Origin: Bacteroidota bacterium
GTDB taxonomy: Bacteria; Bacteroidota; Bacteroidia; Bacteroidales; SZUA-534
DNA: 64,000 bases
Reading direction: 5' to 3'
Assembly: GCA_003250355.1 (NCBI GenBank)
Contig: QKGS01000077.1
Span: 1 to 64,000 of the forward strand
How positions within the stretch are numbered: position 1 is the first letter of the stretch; each line of letters begins with the position of its first letter. Positions 48,393 through 59,483 of the stretch are shown piece after piece. The notes below the pieces were generated by a model that was not told where the DNA came from, did not search any database, and saw nothing but the letters and a program-made list of their open reading frames with translations. Made by a program: the position numbers and the translations under genes.

Positions 48393-50702
48393 CTACATCT
48401 TAACTGTCAAAAAACCTTTAGCTTCAACTATTTCCGATTTTCCAAAAATAATCACAGGTAGTTCTACATTAGTTTTGTTCATAATAGTTACGTTTTGTTT
48501 CGAGGCCGTTACTTTTAAAACACTTCCTCTAAAACGAATTGTAAACGAATAACTCTTCCACATATCGGGCAGTTTTGGCGACAAATACAATTTATTATCA
48601 ATAACCCGCATACCGCCAAATCCCTGAACTACCGACATCCAGGTTCCGGCCATTGATGTAATATGAAGTCCTTCGGCTACTTCATTATTATAGTCGTCAA
48701 TATCGAGGCGCGATGTTCTCAAATACAAATCATATGCCTTTTGCATATCGTCAATTTTTGCAGCCAATACCACATGAACGCATGGCGATAATGATGATTC
48801 ATGAACTGTGCGTGATTCATAAAACTCAAAATTGCGACGTATAGTATCTATGTCATATTTATGTTCAAACAGATATATTCCTTGTAAAGTATCGGCCTGT
48901 TTTATAAAGCAAGAGCGCAATATTCTATCCCATGACCAATGCTGATTAATTGGTCTCTGCGATTGAGGCAAATCTTTAACTAAAATTTGCTCTTTATTCA
49001 TATAATTATCTTGCTGTAAAAATATTCCAAGCTCCTTATTTTCAGGAAAATGCATATTTTCAACTATCCCTCTCCAACGAGCCTGTTCTTCACTTTCGTT
49101 AAATGAAATTTTGCCGGAAAGAACATCATACTTTCCCGGCTCTTTAGTTTTAACATATTCTATTGCCTCCATTGTATATTCCATACACCAGCAGGCAATT
49201 GTATTTGTATACCAATTATTGTCAATATTATTCTCGTATTCATTAGGCCCGGTAACGCCAAGCATTACATACTTATCTATTTGTTGTGAATAAGTTATAC
49301 GTTGACTCCAAAATCGGCTAATGGCTATTAATAGTTCCAAACCATAATCGACCAAATACTCTTTATCACCGGTATGACGAATGTAATTATATACTGCAAA
49401 TGCAATAGCTCCGTTACGGTGTATTTCTTCAAATGTTATTTCCCACTCATTGTGACACTCCTCACCATTGGCCGTTACCATTGGAAATAACGCAGCACCG
49501 TTGCTAAAACCTAATTTAGTGGCATTTTCAATTGCTTTATCCAATTGTTTATATCTGTATATTAACAATTGCTTTGAAACTTTTGGTTCTGCTGTTGCTA
49601 AAAAAAATGGCAAACAATAAGCTTCTGTATCCCAATATGTTGTACCTCCGTACTTCTCGCCTGTAAAACCTTTTGGCCCAATATTTAAACGCTCATCTTC
49701 GCCGGTATAAGTCTGATTCAATTGAAAAATATTAAATCTGATACCCTGCTGAGCAGCTACATCGCCTTCTATTGTTATATCACTCTCCTCCCATTTTTTT
49801 GCCCACGCTTGCGAATGTTCATCAAACATTTTATTATAGTGCTTACTCTGTGCTTTGTCAAGTTCTGCTTTTGTTACATTTACTAAATCAGACTCCGAAT
49901 GATTAAATGAAGATATATTTGCAGCAAATTTATAAATAACAATCTCATCGCCAGGCAATACCGCTACCAAAGTCTTATTCTCTGCATATTTTTCCTTAAT
50001 CGATGAATCAAAATTAAGTGTAAGCTTTTCTCCATTCTTCCATACCTCAACTCTTGCTCCCGTAGTAACAACAAACCCTGTTTTTTTTGTTCTAACAGTA
50101 ACAATCGATTCATTTTCTAATGCCGATTCTGATACTTTATCCCAAAATTTTTCATTATAGTTTGAATCTTCATTTTTTACATCACCATCAACATACGATG
50201 CAATTGAAATATTTCCTGTATAATCAACCGACTTAATAGAATATTTTATTACTCCAATATTATCGTCAACAATACTTAGAAAACGTTCTGTTTCAACACT
50301 TACACTTGAACCGCTTTGCAGCTCTGCTGTAAATGAACGCAATAGTAAACCGGTATACATATTTAGTTCCCGTCTGAAATCAGATACTATTACATTATTT
50401 AAGTCAAGAATCTCTCCATTAAAAACTAACCGTAATCCTATCCAATTGGTTGCATTAAGTACTTTTGCAAAGTATTCAGGATAACCGTTCTTCCACCATC
50501 CTACCCTTGTTTTATCGGGATAATAAACGCCGGCTATATAACTTCCCTGAAGTGTTTCTCCGGTATAGTCTTCCTCAAAATTGGCTCGTTGGCCCATCCG
50601 TCCGTTTCCAATACTGAATATACTCTCCGAAGAGGTTACATTTTCTTTATTGAATCCTTCTTCTATTATTTTCCAATGGTCTGTTTTTAGATATTTATTC
50701 AT
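48393..50702 (-). CDS. Glycoside hydrolase family 65 (maltose/trehalose/kojibiose phosphorylase-type)
   Basis: 'SIGNGRMGQRANFEEDYTGETLQGSYIAGVY', 'GTTYWDTEAYCLPFFL', 'GVTGPNEYENNIDNNWYTN', 'YESRTVHESSLSPCVH'. Confidence 0.93.
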   Translation of the reverse strand: MNKYLKTDHWKIIEEGFNKENVTSSESIFSIGNGRMGQRANFEEDYTGETLQGSYIAGVYYPDKTRVGWWKNGYPEYFAKVLNATNWIGLRLVFNGEILDLNNVIVSDFRRELNMYTGLLLRSFTAELQSGSSVSVETERFLSIVDDNIGVIKYSIKSVDYTGNISIASYVDGDVKNEDSNYNEKFWDKVSESALENESIVTVRTKKTGFVVTTGARVEVWKNGEKLTLNFDSSIKEKYAENKTLVAVLPGDEIVIYKFAANISSFNHSESDLVNVTKAELDKAQSKHYNKMFDEHSQAWAKKWEESDITIEGDVAAQQGIRFNIFQLNQTYTGEDERLNIGPKGFTGEKYGGTTYWDTEAYCLPFFLATAEPKVSKQLLIYRYKQLDKAIENATKLGFSNGAALFPMVTANGEECHNEWEITFEEIHRNGAIAFAVYNYIRHTGDKEYLVDYGLELLIAISRFWSQRITYSQQIDKYVMLGVTGPNEYENNIDNNWYTNTIACWCMEYTMEAIEYVKTKEPGKYDVLSGKISFNESEEQARWRGIVENMHFPENKELGIFLQQDNYMNKEQILVKDLPQSQRPINQHWSWDRILRSCFIKQADTLQGIYLFEHKYDIDTIRRNFEFYESRTVHESSLSPCVHVVLAAKIDDMQKAYDLYLRTSRLDIDDYNNEVAEGLHITSMAGTWMSVVQGFGGMRVIDNKLYLSPKLPDMWKSYSFTIRFRGSVLKVTASKQNVTIMNKTNVELPVIIFGKSEIVEAKGFLTVKM

Positions 50703-50741
50703 GGCTTAGTCATATTAGGCTTTGGGTTTATACTTTCAAAG

Positions 50742-51401
50742 TTACTTCTTATTACTTAATTCTTTTAATCTTCCATATTTCATCTGATGTAATCCGGCAA
50801 TTACTATATCAGCTCTATTTAATATATCAGGTTCTCCAATCCCAACACATAGCATTCCACCTGCTTTAGCTGCTTCTACACCTGCTATTGCATCTTCAAA
50901 CACTACACATTCACTTGCATTTACTCCAAGAGCCTCTGCTCCCATTAAGAATACCTGAGGATCGGGCTTTGCTTTTGTAGTTTTTGTTCCGTCAATTATT
51001 ACATCGAAAAAGTTAGCTATATTCAACTTATTTAAAATAGAAACAGCATTTTTACTGGCAGAACCAAGAGCAATTAAGATTCTTTCGTTTCGTATCTCCG
51101 TCAAAAAATCAATTACGCCGGGAAGTATCTCATCTGCCGACATTTTATCAACCATCTCTTTATACCAATCGTTCTTTAATGCCGCATACTTTTCTTTGTC
51201 ATTGTTACTAAGCTTTACTTTTCCCAGCTCCAATAATATTTCAAGTGAATCCATTCTGCTAACACCCTTTAGCCTTTCATTTTGCTTTTCGGTAAAGTCA
51301 AAACCTAATTCATTACACAATCTTTTCCATGCCAAATAATGGTATTTAGCAGTATCAACTATAACACCGTCAAGGTCAAATATGCAAGCTTTAATATTCA
51401 T
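50742..51401 (-). CDS. pgmB: Beta-phosphoglucomutase
   Basis: 'KACIFDLDGVIVDTAKYHYLAWKRL', 'GVSRMDSLEILL', 'ALGSASKNA', 'KPDPQVFLMGAEALGV', 'VVFEDAIAGVEAAKAGGM'; adjacent to GH65. Confidence 0.93.
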   Translation of the reverse strand: MNIKACIFDLDGVIVDTAKYHYLAWKRLCNELGFDFTEKQNERLKGVSRMDSLEILLELGKVKLSNNDKEKYAALKNDWYKEMVDKMSADEILPGVIDFLTEIRNERILIALGSASKNAVSILNKLNIANFFDVIIDGTKTTKAKPDPQVFLMGAEALGVNASECVVFEDAIAGVEAAKAGGMLCVGIGEPDILNRADIVIAGLHQMKYGRLKELSNKK

Positions 51402-51511
51402 AGTATTCCGATTATTTATAATTCTCAATTTTCACTAAAGATACTTCTTCATAATTATCAAAATATTAACTTAACCAAAAAAAGAATTAATTTTGTTCAA
51501 AAACAGTAAAT

Positions 51512-51790
51512 ATGATAGCACTTGTAGCAAAATGCTTTGTAAAGGATGGAAAAACCAATGACTTTATGGCTTTAGCCAAAAGTATGGTAACGGAAACTCA
51601 GAAAGAAAATGGTTGTATATTCTACAACATTTTTAAGAACAATGAAACAGACAATGAATTTGCCTTTATTGAACAATGGGAGTCGGAAGAATCGCTAGAA
51701 GCACATAAAGTATCAAGACATTTTAAAAATTTAGTTCCCGAAATTGCTAAAATTGCTGACTTTGAGCTTAATTCATATTCTATATGTTAG
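51512..51790 (+). CDS. Antibiotic biosynthesis monooxygenase (ABM)-domain protein
   Basis: 92 aa; 'TETQKENGCIFYNIFKNNETDNEFAFIEQWESEESLEAHKVSRHFKNLVPEI'. Confidence 0.88.
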   Translation: MIALVAKCFVKDGKTNDFMALAKSMVTETQKENGCIFYNIFKNNETDNEFAFIEQWESEESLEAHKVSRHFKNLVPEIAKIADFELNSYSIC

Positions 51791-51835
51791 GTATCAAATA
51801 TAATAGAAGGTTGTTTAAATAAAAAGGTTGTTCCC

Positions 51836-52870
51836 TTATCTATATATTCGGTTTTTATTCAATGCTCGCTGATACTGTCTTGCATTTTCATTATGCTGAA
51901 CTAATGTTTTTGCAAAAGCATGATAACCTGAAAAATCGGGCTTTGCACAAAAATATAAATACGAATGTTTTTCGTATTCCAGAACTGCATCAATAGTTTT
52001 AAGCGATGGTAGACAAATTGGCCCCGGAGGCAAACCATTTACACGATAAGTATTATATGGGCTTTCAATATCCAAATGCTTTGTTAGTATTCGTTTCACC
52101 TCAAAATCGGCCAATGCAAATCGCACTGTCGGGTCTGCCTGCAAACGCATTCCTTTATTGAGCCTGTTCATATATACTCCGGCAACTTTTGAAAGCTCAT
52201 CTTGCTTTATAGTTTCCTCTTCTACAATTGAAGCCAACACATATACCTGTTCGGAAGTAAGACCTAATTTCCTTGCTTTATTTAACCGTTTTTCGTTCCA
52301 AAAACGCTCACTTTCCTTATTCATCCGATCTATAAACTTTTCTTCACCGGTATTCCAGTACAACTCATATGTATTTGGTATAAACATAGTTAAAGCTGTA
52401 TGTAAATCTTTATTATATTTTAAGAGAAAATCACTGTCATTTAACATATTAAGTAGCTTAACAGAATCTACTTCTAATTGCTGCGAAATTACTCCAACAA
52501 ATGCCTCCTTGGTTCTTACCTTATTGAACACAACCTTTACAGGGGTTTGCTTTCCACTACGCAACAAATTCACTAATGAGTTATTACTCATTCCATGTTT
52601 CACCTTATATTTTCCTGGCTTTATTGCATTTTTATAATTCTTTTTTTCTACAACCCATTCAAACGAATTTACATTTATTAAATAAGGGGTGAGAATATCT
52701 TTTACTTCATCATATTTACTTCCTGTTGGTATATATATAAATATACTATCAGCACTACCTAAATCAACATTCGGCTTTTTAACATTCATATAAAAGCTAA
52801 AACCTATAATTCCGGTTATTATAACTACTATTACCAAAATTATAACTACTATTTTGTTTTTATTTATCAT
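51836..52870 (-). CDS. mltG: Endolytic transglycosylase
   Basis: 'TYELYWNTGEEKFIDRM', 'LASIVEEET', 'GVYMNRLNKGMRLQADPTVRFA', 'SPYNTYRVNGLPPGPICLPS'. Confidence 0.93.
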   Translation of the reverse strand: MINKNKIVVIILVIVVIITGIIGFSFYMNVKKPNVDLGSADSIFIYIPTGSKYDEVKDILTPYLINVNSFEWVVEKKNYKNAIKPGKYKVKHGMSNNSLVNLLRSGKQTPVKVVFNKVRTKEAFVGVISQQLEVDSVKLLNMLNDSDFLLKYNKDLHTALTMFIPNTYELYWNTGEEKFIDRMNKESERFWNEKRLNKARKLGLTSEQVYVLASIVEEETIKQDELSKVAGVYMNRLNKGMRLQADPTVRFALADFEVKRILTKHLDIESPYNTYRVNGLPPGPICLPSLKTIDAVLEYEKHSYLYFCAKPDFSGYHAFAKTLVQHNENARQYQRALNKNRIYR

Positions 52871-52918
52871 AAAAATTAATATCCTATTCTTAGATTATTA
52901 TTAAAATTATAAATATAC

Positions 52919-52955
52919 AAAAATGCCTGCCGTATATTGGGCAGGCATTTTTGTA
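52919..52955. terminator. Strong hairpin terminator
   Basis: aaaAATGCCTGCCgtatattgGGCAGGCATTttt between purA and mltG. Confidence 0.85.
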
Positions 52956-52969
52956 TTATATGGTAGTTT

Positions 52970-54238
52970 TTACCTAACAACAGTAGCTTCTCTATCTGCT
53001 CCAACCGATACTATTTTAATAGGAACACCTGTTTCTTTTTCTATAAAAGCAATATAATCAGACAATTCCACAGGAAAATCATTCTCTGATCGTATTTTAG
53101 ATATATCTGTTTTCCAACCTTTAAACTCTTTATAAACCGGCTCAATATTCTGCTCTATATCATATGGAAAAGCATCAGTTTCAATTCCATTAACCTTATA
53201 CTTAACTGCTATTTTAATAGTATCAAAATCGTCGAGTACATCGGCCTTAGTCATTATTAATTCTGTTACTCCATTAAGCATTACTGCATACTTTAGTGCA
53301 ACTAAATCCATCCATCCACATCTACGCGGGCGACCAGTTGTACTGCCATACTCATGACCTATATCACGTAGTTTTTGCCCATCGGTATCAAATAACTCTG
53401 TTGGGAATGGTCCAGAACCTACACGAGTGCAATATGCTTTAAATATACCTTTCACCTCTCCTATTGCCGATGGCGCAATACCCATTCCTGTACAAGCTCC
53501 TGCACAAATAGTATTTGATGAAGTAACAAAAGGATACGAACCATAATCTACATCGAGCAATGACCCCTGAGCTCCCTCAGCAAGTATACTTACATTGTCT
53601 TTTTTTATATAATCATTTACAATATGCTCTGCTTCTATAATCTCAAACTGCTTTAAAGCCTCAACCCCGGCAAACCACTCAGCTTCCATCTCTTCAACAT
53701 TATAATCATAATCGTATAACGAAAGAGTTCTAAGGTGCGACTGTTTCAATTTTTCATACTTATCTCTAAAATCGGGCAGTAGAATATCTCCAACTCTAAG
53801 ACCGCAACGACTTGTTTTATCGGTATATGCCGGCCCTATACCTTTTAGTGTTGAACCTATCTTTTTATCACCTTTTGAAGCTTCCATTGCTCCATCAAGT
53901 ATACGATGTGTAGGTAAAATCAAGGTTGCTTTTTTTGCCACCTGTATTCTTTCATTTGCAATAATTCCAAATTTTTCTTTTAAACTATCGCACTCTTTCT
54001 TGAAGATAGCCGGGTCAAGAACTACACAATTTCCTATAATATTTACAATACCATCATGAAATATTCCCGATGGTATCAAGTGTAATATATGCTTCTGATT
54101 ATTGAACTCAAGACTATGTCCGGCATTTGCCCCTCCTTGAAATCGTGTAATTACATTGTAGTCAGGAGTAAGAACATCTACAACCTTTCCTTTTCCTTCG
54201 TCACCCCACTGCAATCCTAGTAATACGTCTACCTTCAT
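52970..54238 (-). CDS. purA: Adenylosuccinate synthetase
   Basis: 'VDVLLGLQWGDEGKGKVVDVL', 'QGGANAGHSL', 'GTTGRPRRCGWMDLVAL' (with STTGRPRRCG as read in the ORF). Confidence 0.97.
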   Translation of the reverse strand: MKVDVLLGLQWGDEGKGKVVDVLTPDYNVITRFQGGANAGHSLEFNNQKHILHLIPSGIFHDGIVNIIGNCVVLDPAIFKKECDSLKEKFGIIANERIQVAKKATLILPTHRILDGAMEASKGDKKIGSTLKGIGPAYTDKTSRCGLRVGDILLPDFRDKYEKLKQSHLRTLSLYDYDYNVEEMEAEWFAGVEALKQFEIIEAEHIVNDYIKKDNVSILAEGAQGSLLDVDYGSYPFVTSSNTICAGACTGMGIAPSAIGEVKGIFKAYCTRVGSGPFPTELFDTDGQKLRDIGHEYGSTTGRPRRCGWMDLVALKYAVMLNGVTELIMTKADVLDDFDTIKIAVKYKVNGIETDAFPYDIEQNIEPVYKEFKGWKTDISKIRSENDFPVELSDYIAFIEKETGVPIKIVSVGADREATVVR

Positions 54239-54387
54239 TTATATATGATTTTTAACTCTCTGATTTATCATTATTTACACCACGCAAATATTATAAAACA
54301 GTCCTTTTCAAAACGACCCCGAAATTAGTAATTATTTTAATTAAACTAGAGCATTTTTTATTAATTGTTAATAAAAAATAAGAAACA

Positions 54388-55839
54388 CTATACTCTCTTT
54401 AATATTTCCAGCAAAAACTCCCAACACTTTAGTACCGATTCTATATTTAATCGTTCATCAGGGCTATGAACCCCTTTTATAGTAGGTCCTATTGAAATCA
54501 TATCCATATCAGGGTATTTCTCCAAAAATAAGCCACACTCCAAACCTGCATGAATTGCTTTAACTTTTGGTTTTACTCCATACAAATTCTCATAGCACCT
54601 TTCACCCAACTTCAATAATTCCGAATCAGTATTAGGCTTCCACCCCGGATAACCATCAGTATGGTTAACATTTGCTCCATTTTGGCTAAATACATTAAAT
54701 ACCACATTACAAATGCCTTCCTTTTCACTTTCAACCGAACTGCGCTGACTTGTAACTATTTCTATAATATTATCTGCATTAAATTTTATTGAAGCGAGGT
54801 TAGTACTTGTCTCAACAAGCTCTGGTATTTCTTCACTCATTTTAATCACTCCATTCGGACAGCTATTGATAGAATTGAGTAATTTTTGTTGAGAGTTTTT
54901 TTCCATTCTAAATTCCGGAAGCTTTGTTTCTGTAATGCTAATTGAAACATTTGGTTCTCTATTGCCTAATTTGTCCCTTATTGTTTTTTGATATTCTGAA
55001 ACAATTTTATAAAACTGTTCTTTATCACATTCTTGAATTGTAACTATTGCATTAGCCTCACGTGGTATTGCATTTCTAAGATTCCCACCATTAAACACAG
55101 ATATTTGCAGGCTTATTTTTCTTAATACATCCAACAAAAAGCTATTTAGTATTTTTATTGAGTTTCCTCTCCCTTTATTTATATCATCGCCCGAATGACC
55201 TCCTTTTAGCCCACGTACATTTACATTAAATGATATTGAATTTTTATCGCATACCTCTTTATCATAAAACATTGTAATAACTGTGTCTTTCCCACCGGCA
55301 CAACCTATATATACTTCTCCCTCATCCTCCGAATCGAGATTTATAAGCTTTCGCCCCGACAATAACTTAGTCGATAAGCCAAAAGCTCCTGTTAAACCAG
55401 TTTCCTCATCAACTGTAAACAAACATTCCAATGGCGGATGCTCAATATTATCAGAAGCCAGAATTGCAAGTTGCATAGCCATTCCTATTCCATCATCAGC
55501 TCCTAAAGTTGTACCTTGTGCCATTACCCAACCATCTTTTACTATTGGTAATATGGAATCATTATAAAAATCATGAACTGAATCGGAATTTTTTTCACAA
55601 ACCATATCCATATGACTTTGTAATACAATTGCATTTTTTCGATTATTATTTCCTACCCCTTGCTTTTTTATGACAACGTTTCCACAATTATCTTTTTCAA
55701 ATTCAAGTTTATGTTTTTCAGCAAATTCTTTCAAATATTTAGTAATCTTTTCTTCTCTTTTCGATGGTCTTGGAATACTTAAAATTTCATTGAAATACTT
55801 CCAAACCAATATCGGCTCAAGCCCATTAAATACTGACAT
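54388..55839 (-). CDS. pepD: Aminoacyl-histidine dipeptidase (M20)
   Basis: 'IVLQSHMDMVCEKN', 'GTTLGADDGIGMAM', 'LFTVDEETGLTGAFGL', 'NLDSEDEGEVYIGCAGG', 'AIHAGLECGLF'. Confidence 0.94.
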   Translation of the reverse strand: MSVFNGLEPILVWKYFNEILSIPRPSKREEKITKYLKEFAEKHKLEFEKDNCGNVVIKKQGVGNNNRKNAIVLQSHMDMVCEKNSDSVHDFYNDSILPIVKDGWVMAQGTTLGADDGIGMAMQLAILASDNIEHPPLECLFTVDEETGLTGAFGLSTKLLSGRKLINLDSEDEGEVYIGCAGGKDTVITMFYDKEVCDKNSISFNVNVRGLKGGHSGDDINKGRGNSIKILNSFLLDVLRKISLQISVFNGGNLRNAIPREANAIVTIQECDKEQFYKIVSEYQKTIRDKLGNREPNVSISITETKLPEFRMEKNSQQKLLNSINSCPNGVIKMSEEIPELVETSTNLASIKFNADNIIEIVTSQRSSVESEKEGICNVVFNVFSQNGANVNHTDGYPGWKPNTDSELLKLGERCYENLYGVKPKVKAIHAGLECGLFLEKYPDMDMISIGPTIKGVHSPDERLNIESVLKCWEFLLEILKRV

Positions 55840-56115
55840 AAACAAAATATAAATTCATAAATAACACACTTACTATAAAAGTGTTCGTAACATAAAACAA
55901 TTAAAATTACTTACATTAAAATAAATGTTATTTTTTTCATTTATTTTTCAACAAGTTTCTTAATTTAGCTAAATAATAAATATATACTTAACGAAAAAAA
56001 CATACTCTCTGTGTAGTTGATATAAAAAAAACAAGTATGTTTGGATTGTGATTATTTATTGCCCAAAAACCAAAAAGTTCTTAACTGTTAAACCAAATAA
56101 AAATCGATCAATCAC

Positions 56116-58053
56116 ATGGAATACCTATCTCTTGACAAAACCAAACTGGTTAATCTTGAATATTCGCTTCAAAGAGAACTAATACGAACAAACCGTGCAG
56201 GTTCTTATAGCAGCTCAACACTAATAGGCTGTAATACAAGAAAATACCACGGTCTACTCGTAAGCCCCCTCGATGAGTTCGATGGTACCAGGCATGTTCT
56301 TTTGTCAACTCTCGATGCAACTGTAATTCAACATGATCAGAGCTTCAATTTGGGACTACACAAATATGAGGGCGATAACTATGAACCCAAAGGTCATAAA
56401 TATTTAAGAGACTATATCAGCGACCCTATTCCCAAATTACAATACAGAGTTGGAGGAGTTATTCTTTCAAAAGAAATGATTTTTATAAAAAACGAACATC
56501 GTATTCTTATTAAATATACTTTAGAAGAGGCCAACAGCCCAACAAAACTCCAATTCAGGCCATTCCTTGCTTTTAGAAACATTCACTCGTTAAGCAAAGC
56601 AAATATGGATATTAACAGAAACTTTTCAGATATACAAAACGGTAATTCGTTCTGTTTATATAATGGCTATCCAAACCTATATCTACAGTTTTCTGTAAAA
56701 CCTGAATTTGTTACAGCTCCCGATTGGTATTACAACGTAGAATATATTGAAGAACAAAAAAGAGGCTACGACTTTAAAGAAGACCTTTATATGCCCGGTT
56801 ATTATGAATTACCCATAAAAAAAGGTGAAAGCATAATATTTAGTGCCGGTTTAGATGAAATATCGCCACGTTCATTAAAAACAAAATTTACCAATGAACT
56901 GAAACTACGAACTCCGCGTGATTGTTATTCTAACTGCCTGTCAAATGCGGCTTCACAATTTTTTATTACAAACACCAAAGGAACATTTATATATGCCGGT
57001 TATCCATGGTTAGACATTCGAAACAGAGATATGATTATGTCTTTACCCGGCTTTACTCTTCCAAATGGAGATTATGAAATGTTTCATAGAGTAATGAAAA
57101 ATATTGCTTCTTCAATGAACGGACATTTAATAAGCGAAATACCTTTCAGTACAAATGGCGGACAATACTACCCCAGCGATATACCTTTATGGTTTATCCA
57201 TTCACTTCAAAGGTTAAAGTATGCCAATGACAATGAAGATATTTGGGATACATATAAAAAACCACTAAAAACAATTTTTGAAGGATATCTTAAAGAAGAA
57301 AATCTTTTCAAAATACACGATAACGGTCTCATATTCAATCATGAAAATACCAAGCCTCATTCATGGATGAATGGAATGCTTGACAACTCACCTGTTGTTA
57401 ACAGAACCGGATATCTTATAGAAACCAATGCTCTGTGGTATAACGCATTATGCTTTATAAATGAAATTACTTCAGAGAACAGCATAAAAAATAAAACTAT
57501 TAAGCTTATTGAAACTATCAATGAGCACTTTGAAAACATATTTTGGAATAACGATGTAGGTTTCTTTGCTGACTTTGTTAACGGAAACTATCAAAATTTA
57601 CAAATGAGACCTAATCAGGTTTTTACCTATGCCCTTCCTTATTCGGCTATATCTAAAGATAAAGCTGTTATAATGCTCGATAAAATTAAACATCAATTAG
57701 TAACAAACAGAGGATTACGAACACTATCACCTGCCGACTCAAACTACAAACCATATTACGAAGGAGATCATTACCAAAGAGAATATGCTGCATATAACGG
57801 CAGCGTATGGACATGGCTATATACATATTACATACAAGCACTACATAAAACAAGACCAAAAAACACAACAAAAATTGCAAAACAATTCATTAAAAATTTT
57901 GAATTAGAACTTCAATCGAGAGGAATTTGTTCTGTTTCCGAAATATATAACGGGGATGCATCAGCTGAGGGAAACGGTTCAATATCTTTTGCACTCAATA
58001 CAGCCGAGTTACAATACCTTACCTGGTTTATTGAAAATGAAGAACTTAAATAA
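56116..58053 (+). CDS. Glycogen debranching enzyme / amylo-alpha-1,6-glucosidase
   Basis: 'REWIRTNRxG'-like N-terminus 'RELIRTNRAGSYSSSTLIGCNTRKYHGLLV', 'AGYPWLDIRNRDMIMSLPG', 'GMLDNSPVVNRTGYLIETNALWYNAL'. Confidence 0.92.
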   Translation: MEYLSLDKTKLVNLEYSLQRELIRTNRAGSYSSSTLIGCNTRKYHGLLVSPLDEFDGTRHVLLSTLDATVIQHDQSFNLGLHKYEGDNYEPKGHKYLRDYISDPIPKLQYRVGGVILSKEMIFIKNEHRILIKYTLEEANSPTKLQFRPFLAFRNIHSLSKANMDINRNFSDIQNGNSFCLYNGYPNLYLQFSVKPEFVTAPDWYYNVEYIEEQKRGYDFKEDLYMPGYYELPIKKGESIIFSAGLDEISPRSLKTKFTNELKLRTPRDCYSNCLSNAASQFFITNTKGTFIYAGYPWLDIRNRDMIMSLPGFTLPNGDYEMFHRVMKNIASSMNGHLISEIPFSTNGGQYYPSDIPLWFIHSLQRLKYANDNEDIWDTYKKPLKTIFEGYLKEENLFKIHDNGLIFNHENTKPHSWMNGMLDNSPVVNRTGYLIETNALWYNALCFINEITSENSIKNKTIKLIETINEHFENIFWNNDVGFFADFVNGNYQNLQMRPNQVFTYALPYSAISKDKAVIMLDKIKHQLVTNRGLRTLSPADSNYKPYYEGDHYQREYAAYNGSVWTWLYTYYIQALHKTRPKNTTKIAKQFIKNFELELQSRGICSVSEIYNGDASAEGNGSISFALNTAELQYLTWFIENEELK

Positions 58054-58177
58054 AACATTTTAATCTTAATTATATAATCAAATTTATTAACAGCTCAATT
58101 ATTAACTCAAATTCAGCCCGGGTAATTTTACTTATTGCAGCAATTAAAATTACCTTTTGAATAAAAAAATCTTTTAT

Positions 58178-59467
58178 ATGAAGGTATTGATGTTTGGATG
58201 GGAATTCCCCCCCCACATTTCCGGCGGGTTAGGTACAGCCTGCTACGGACTTACAAAAGGTATGTCAAAGATCGACAATTTAGAGATCTTATTTGTTGTT
58301 CCCAAAGCGTATGGTGATGAAGAAAAACAAACTATTGAACTAATTGGAGCCGGTAACATTCCAATAAAAGTTACTAAGCTCGGAATAAATGCTCCATGGG
58401 TAAAAAAACTGGAGTATATTGAAGCCAATGCAACACTTATTCCTTATGCTACTCCTGAAGAATACTTTAAGCTTACCCGCGAAAAAACTGAGGGTCGACA
58501 CCAGTTTATTCATCAAGATGAGGAAGGGTATATTCAATTCTCAGGTAAATATGGAAAAGACTTATTCTCTGAAATTTATAACTACAGCATTGTTGCTGCC
58601 AAAATTGCAGAGCAGTACGATTTTGACATTATCCATGCTCACGATTGGCTAACGTATCCGGCTGGAATGGCCGCAAAATATGTTTCAGGTAAGCCCTTGG
58701 TTGTTCACGTACACGCAACCGATTTTGACCGAAGTGGCGGCAATGTTAACCCCGACGTATATCGAATTGAACGCGAAGGACTAGCTGCTGCAGATCATGC
58801 TATTGCTGTTAGTAACCTTACCAGAAATACAGTTATAAACAACTATGGAGTTCACCCCGACAAAGTTACTACCGTATATAATGCTGTAGAACCTTCAAAA
58901 GTAAAAAATAACGGTACACGTGATTCTAATATGGACGAAAAAGTAGTTACTTTCCTTGGTCGTATTACAATGCAAAAAGGTCCTGAATTCTTTTTAGAAG
59001 CTGCAAAAAAAGTAATAAACAGGATGGATAATGTACGTTTTGTTATGGCCGGCAATGGTGATATGATGCAACGTATGGTTGAAAGAGCTGCTAGTATGAA
59101 TATAATGCACAAATTTCACTTTACAGGATTTTTAAAAGGCGACGATGTTTTTAAAATGTTCCATCATAGCGATCTTTATATAATGCCTTCAGTATCGGAA
59201 CCTTTTGGAATATCACCACTAGAAGCCATGCAATCGGGGGTTCCTGTAATTATATCAAAACAATCGGGTGTAAGTGAAATACTCAAACATGCAATAAAAA
59301 TTGATTTTTGGGATATTGATAAAATGGCAAATGCAATTTATGCAATGCTTAACTACCCTTCGCTTTCTGACACAATACGTACTAAAGGTCAAAAAGAAGC
59401 CAATAACCTTAGGTGGGAAGAATCGGCCAAACACGTGTATAATATATATAAACAATTTGTAAACTAA
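58178..59467 (+). CDS. Glycosyltransferase family 4 (glycogen synthase-like)
   Basis: 'MKVLMFGWEFPPHISGGLGTACYGLTKGM', 'DIIHAHDWLTYPAGM', 'DLYIMPSVSEPFGISPLEAMQSGVPVI'. Confidence 0.9.
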   Translation: MKVLMFGWEFPPHISGGLGTACYGLTKGMSKIDNLEILFVVPKAYGDEEKQTIELIGAGNIPIKVTKLGINAPWVKKLEYIEANATLIPYATPEEYFKLTREKTEGRHQFIHQDEEGYIQFSGKYGKDLFSEIYNYSIVAAKIAEQYDFDIIHAHDWLTYPAGMAAKYVSGKPLVVHVHATDFDRSGGNVNPDVYRIEREGLAAADHAIAVSNLTRNTVINNYGVHPDKVTTVYNAVEPSKVKNNGTRDSNMDEKVVTFLGRITMQKGPEFFLEAAKKVINRMDNVRFVMAGNGDMMQRMVERAASMNIMHKFHFTGFLKGDDVFKMFHHSDLYIMPSVSEPFGISPLEAMQSGVPVIISKQSGVSEILKHAIKIDFWDIDKMANAIYAMLNYPSLSDTIRTKGQKEANNLRWEESAKHVYNIYKQFVN

Positions 59468-59483
59468 TAAACCCTATTTAGCA

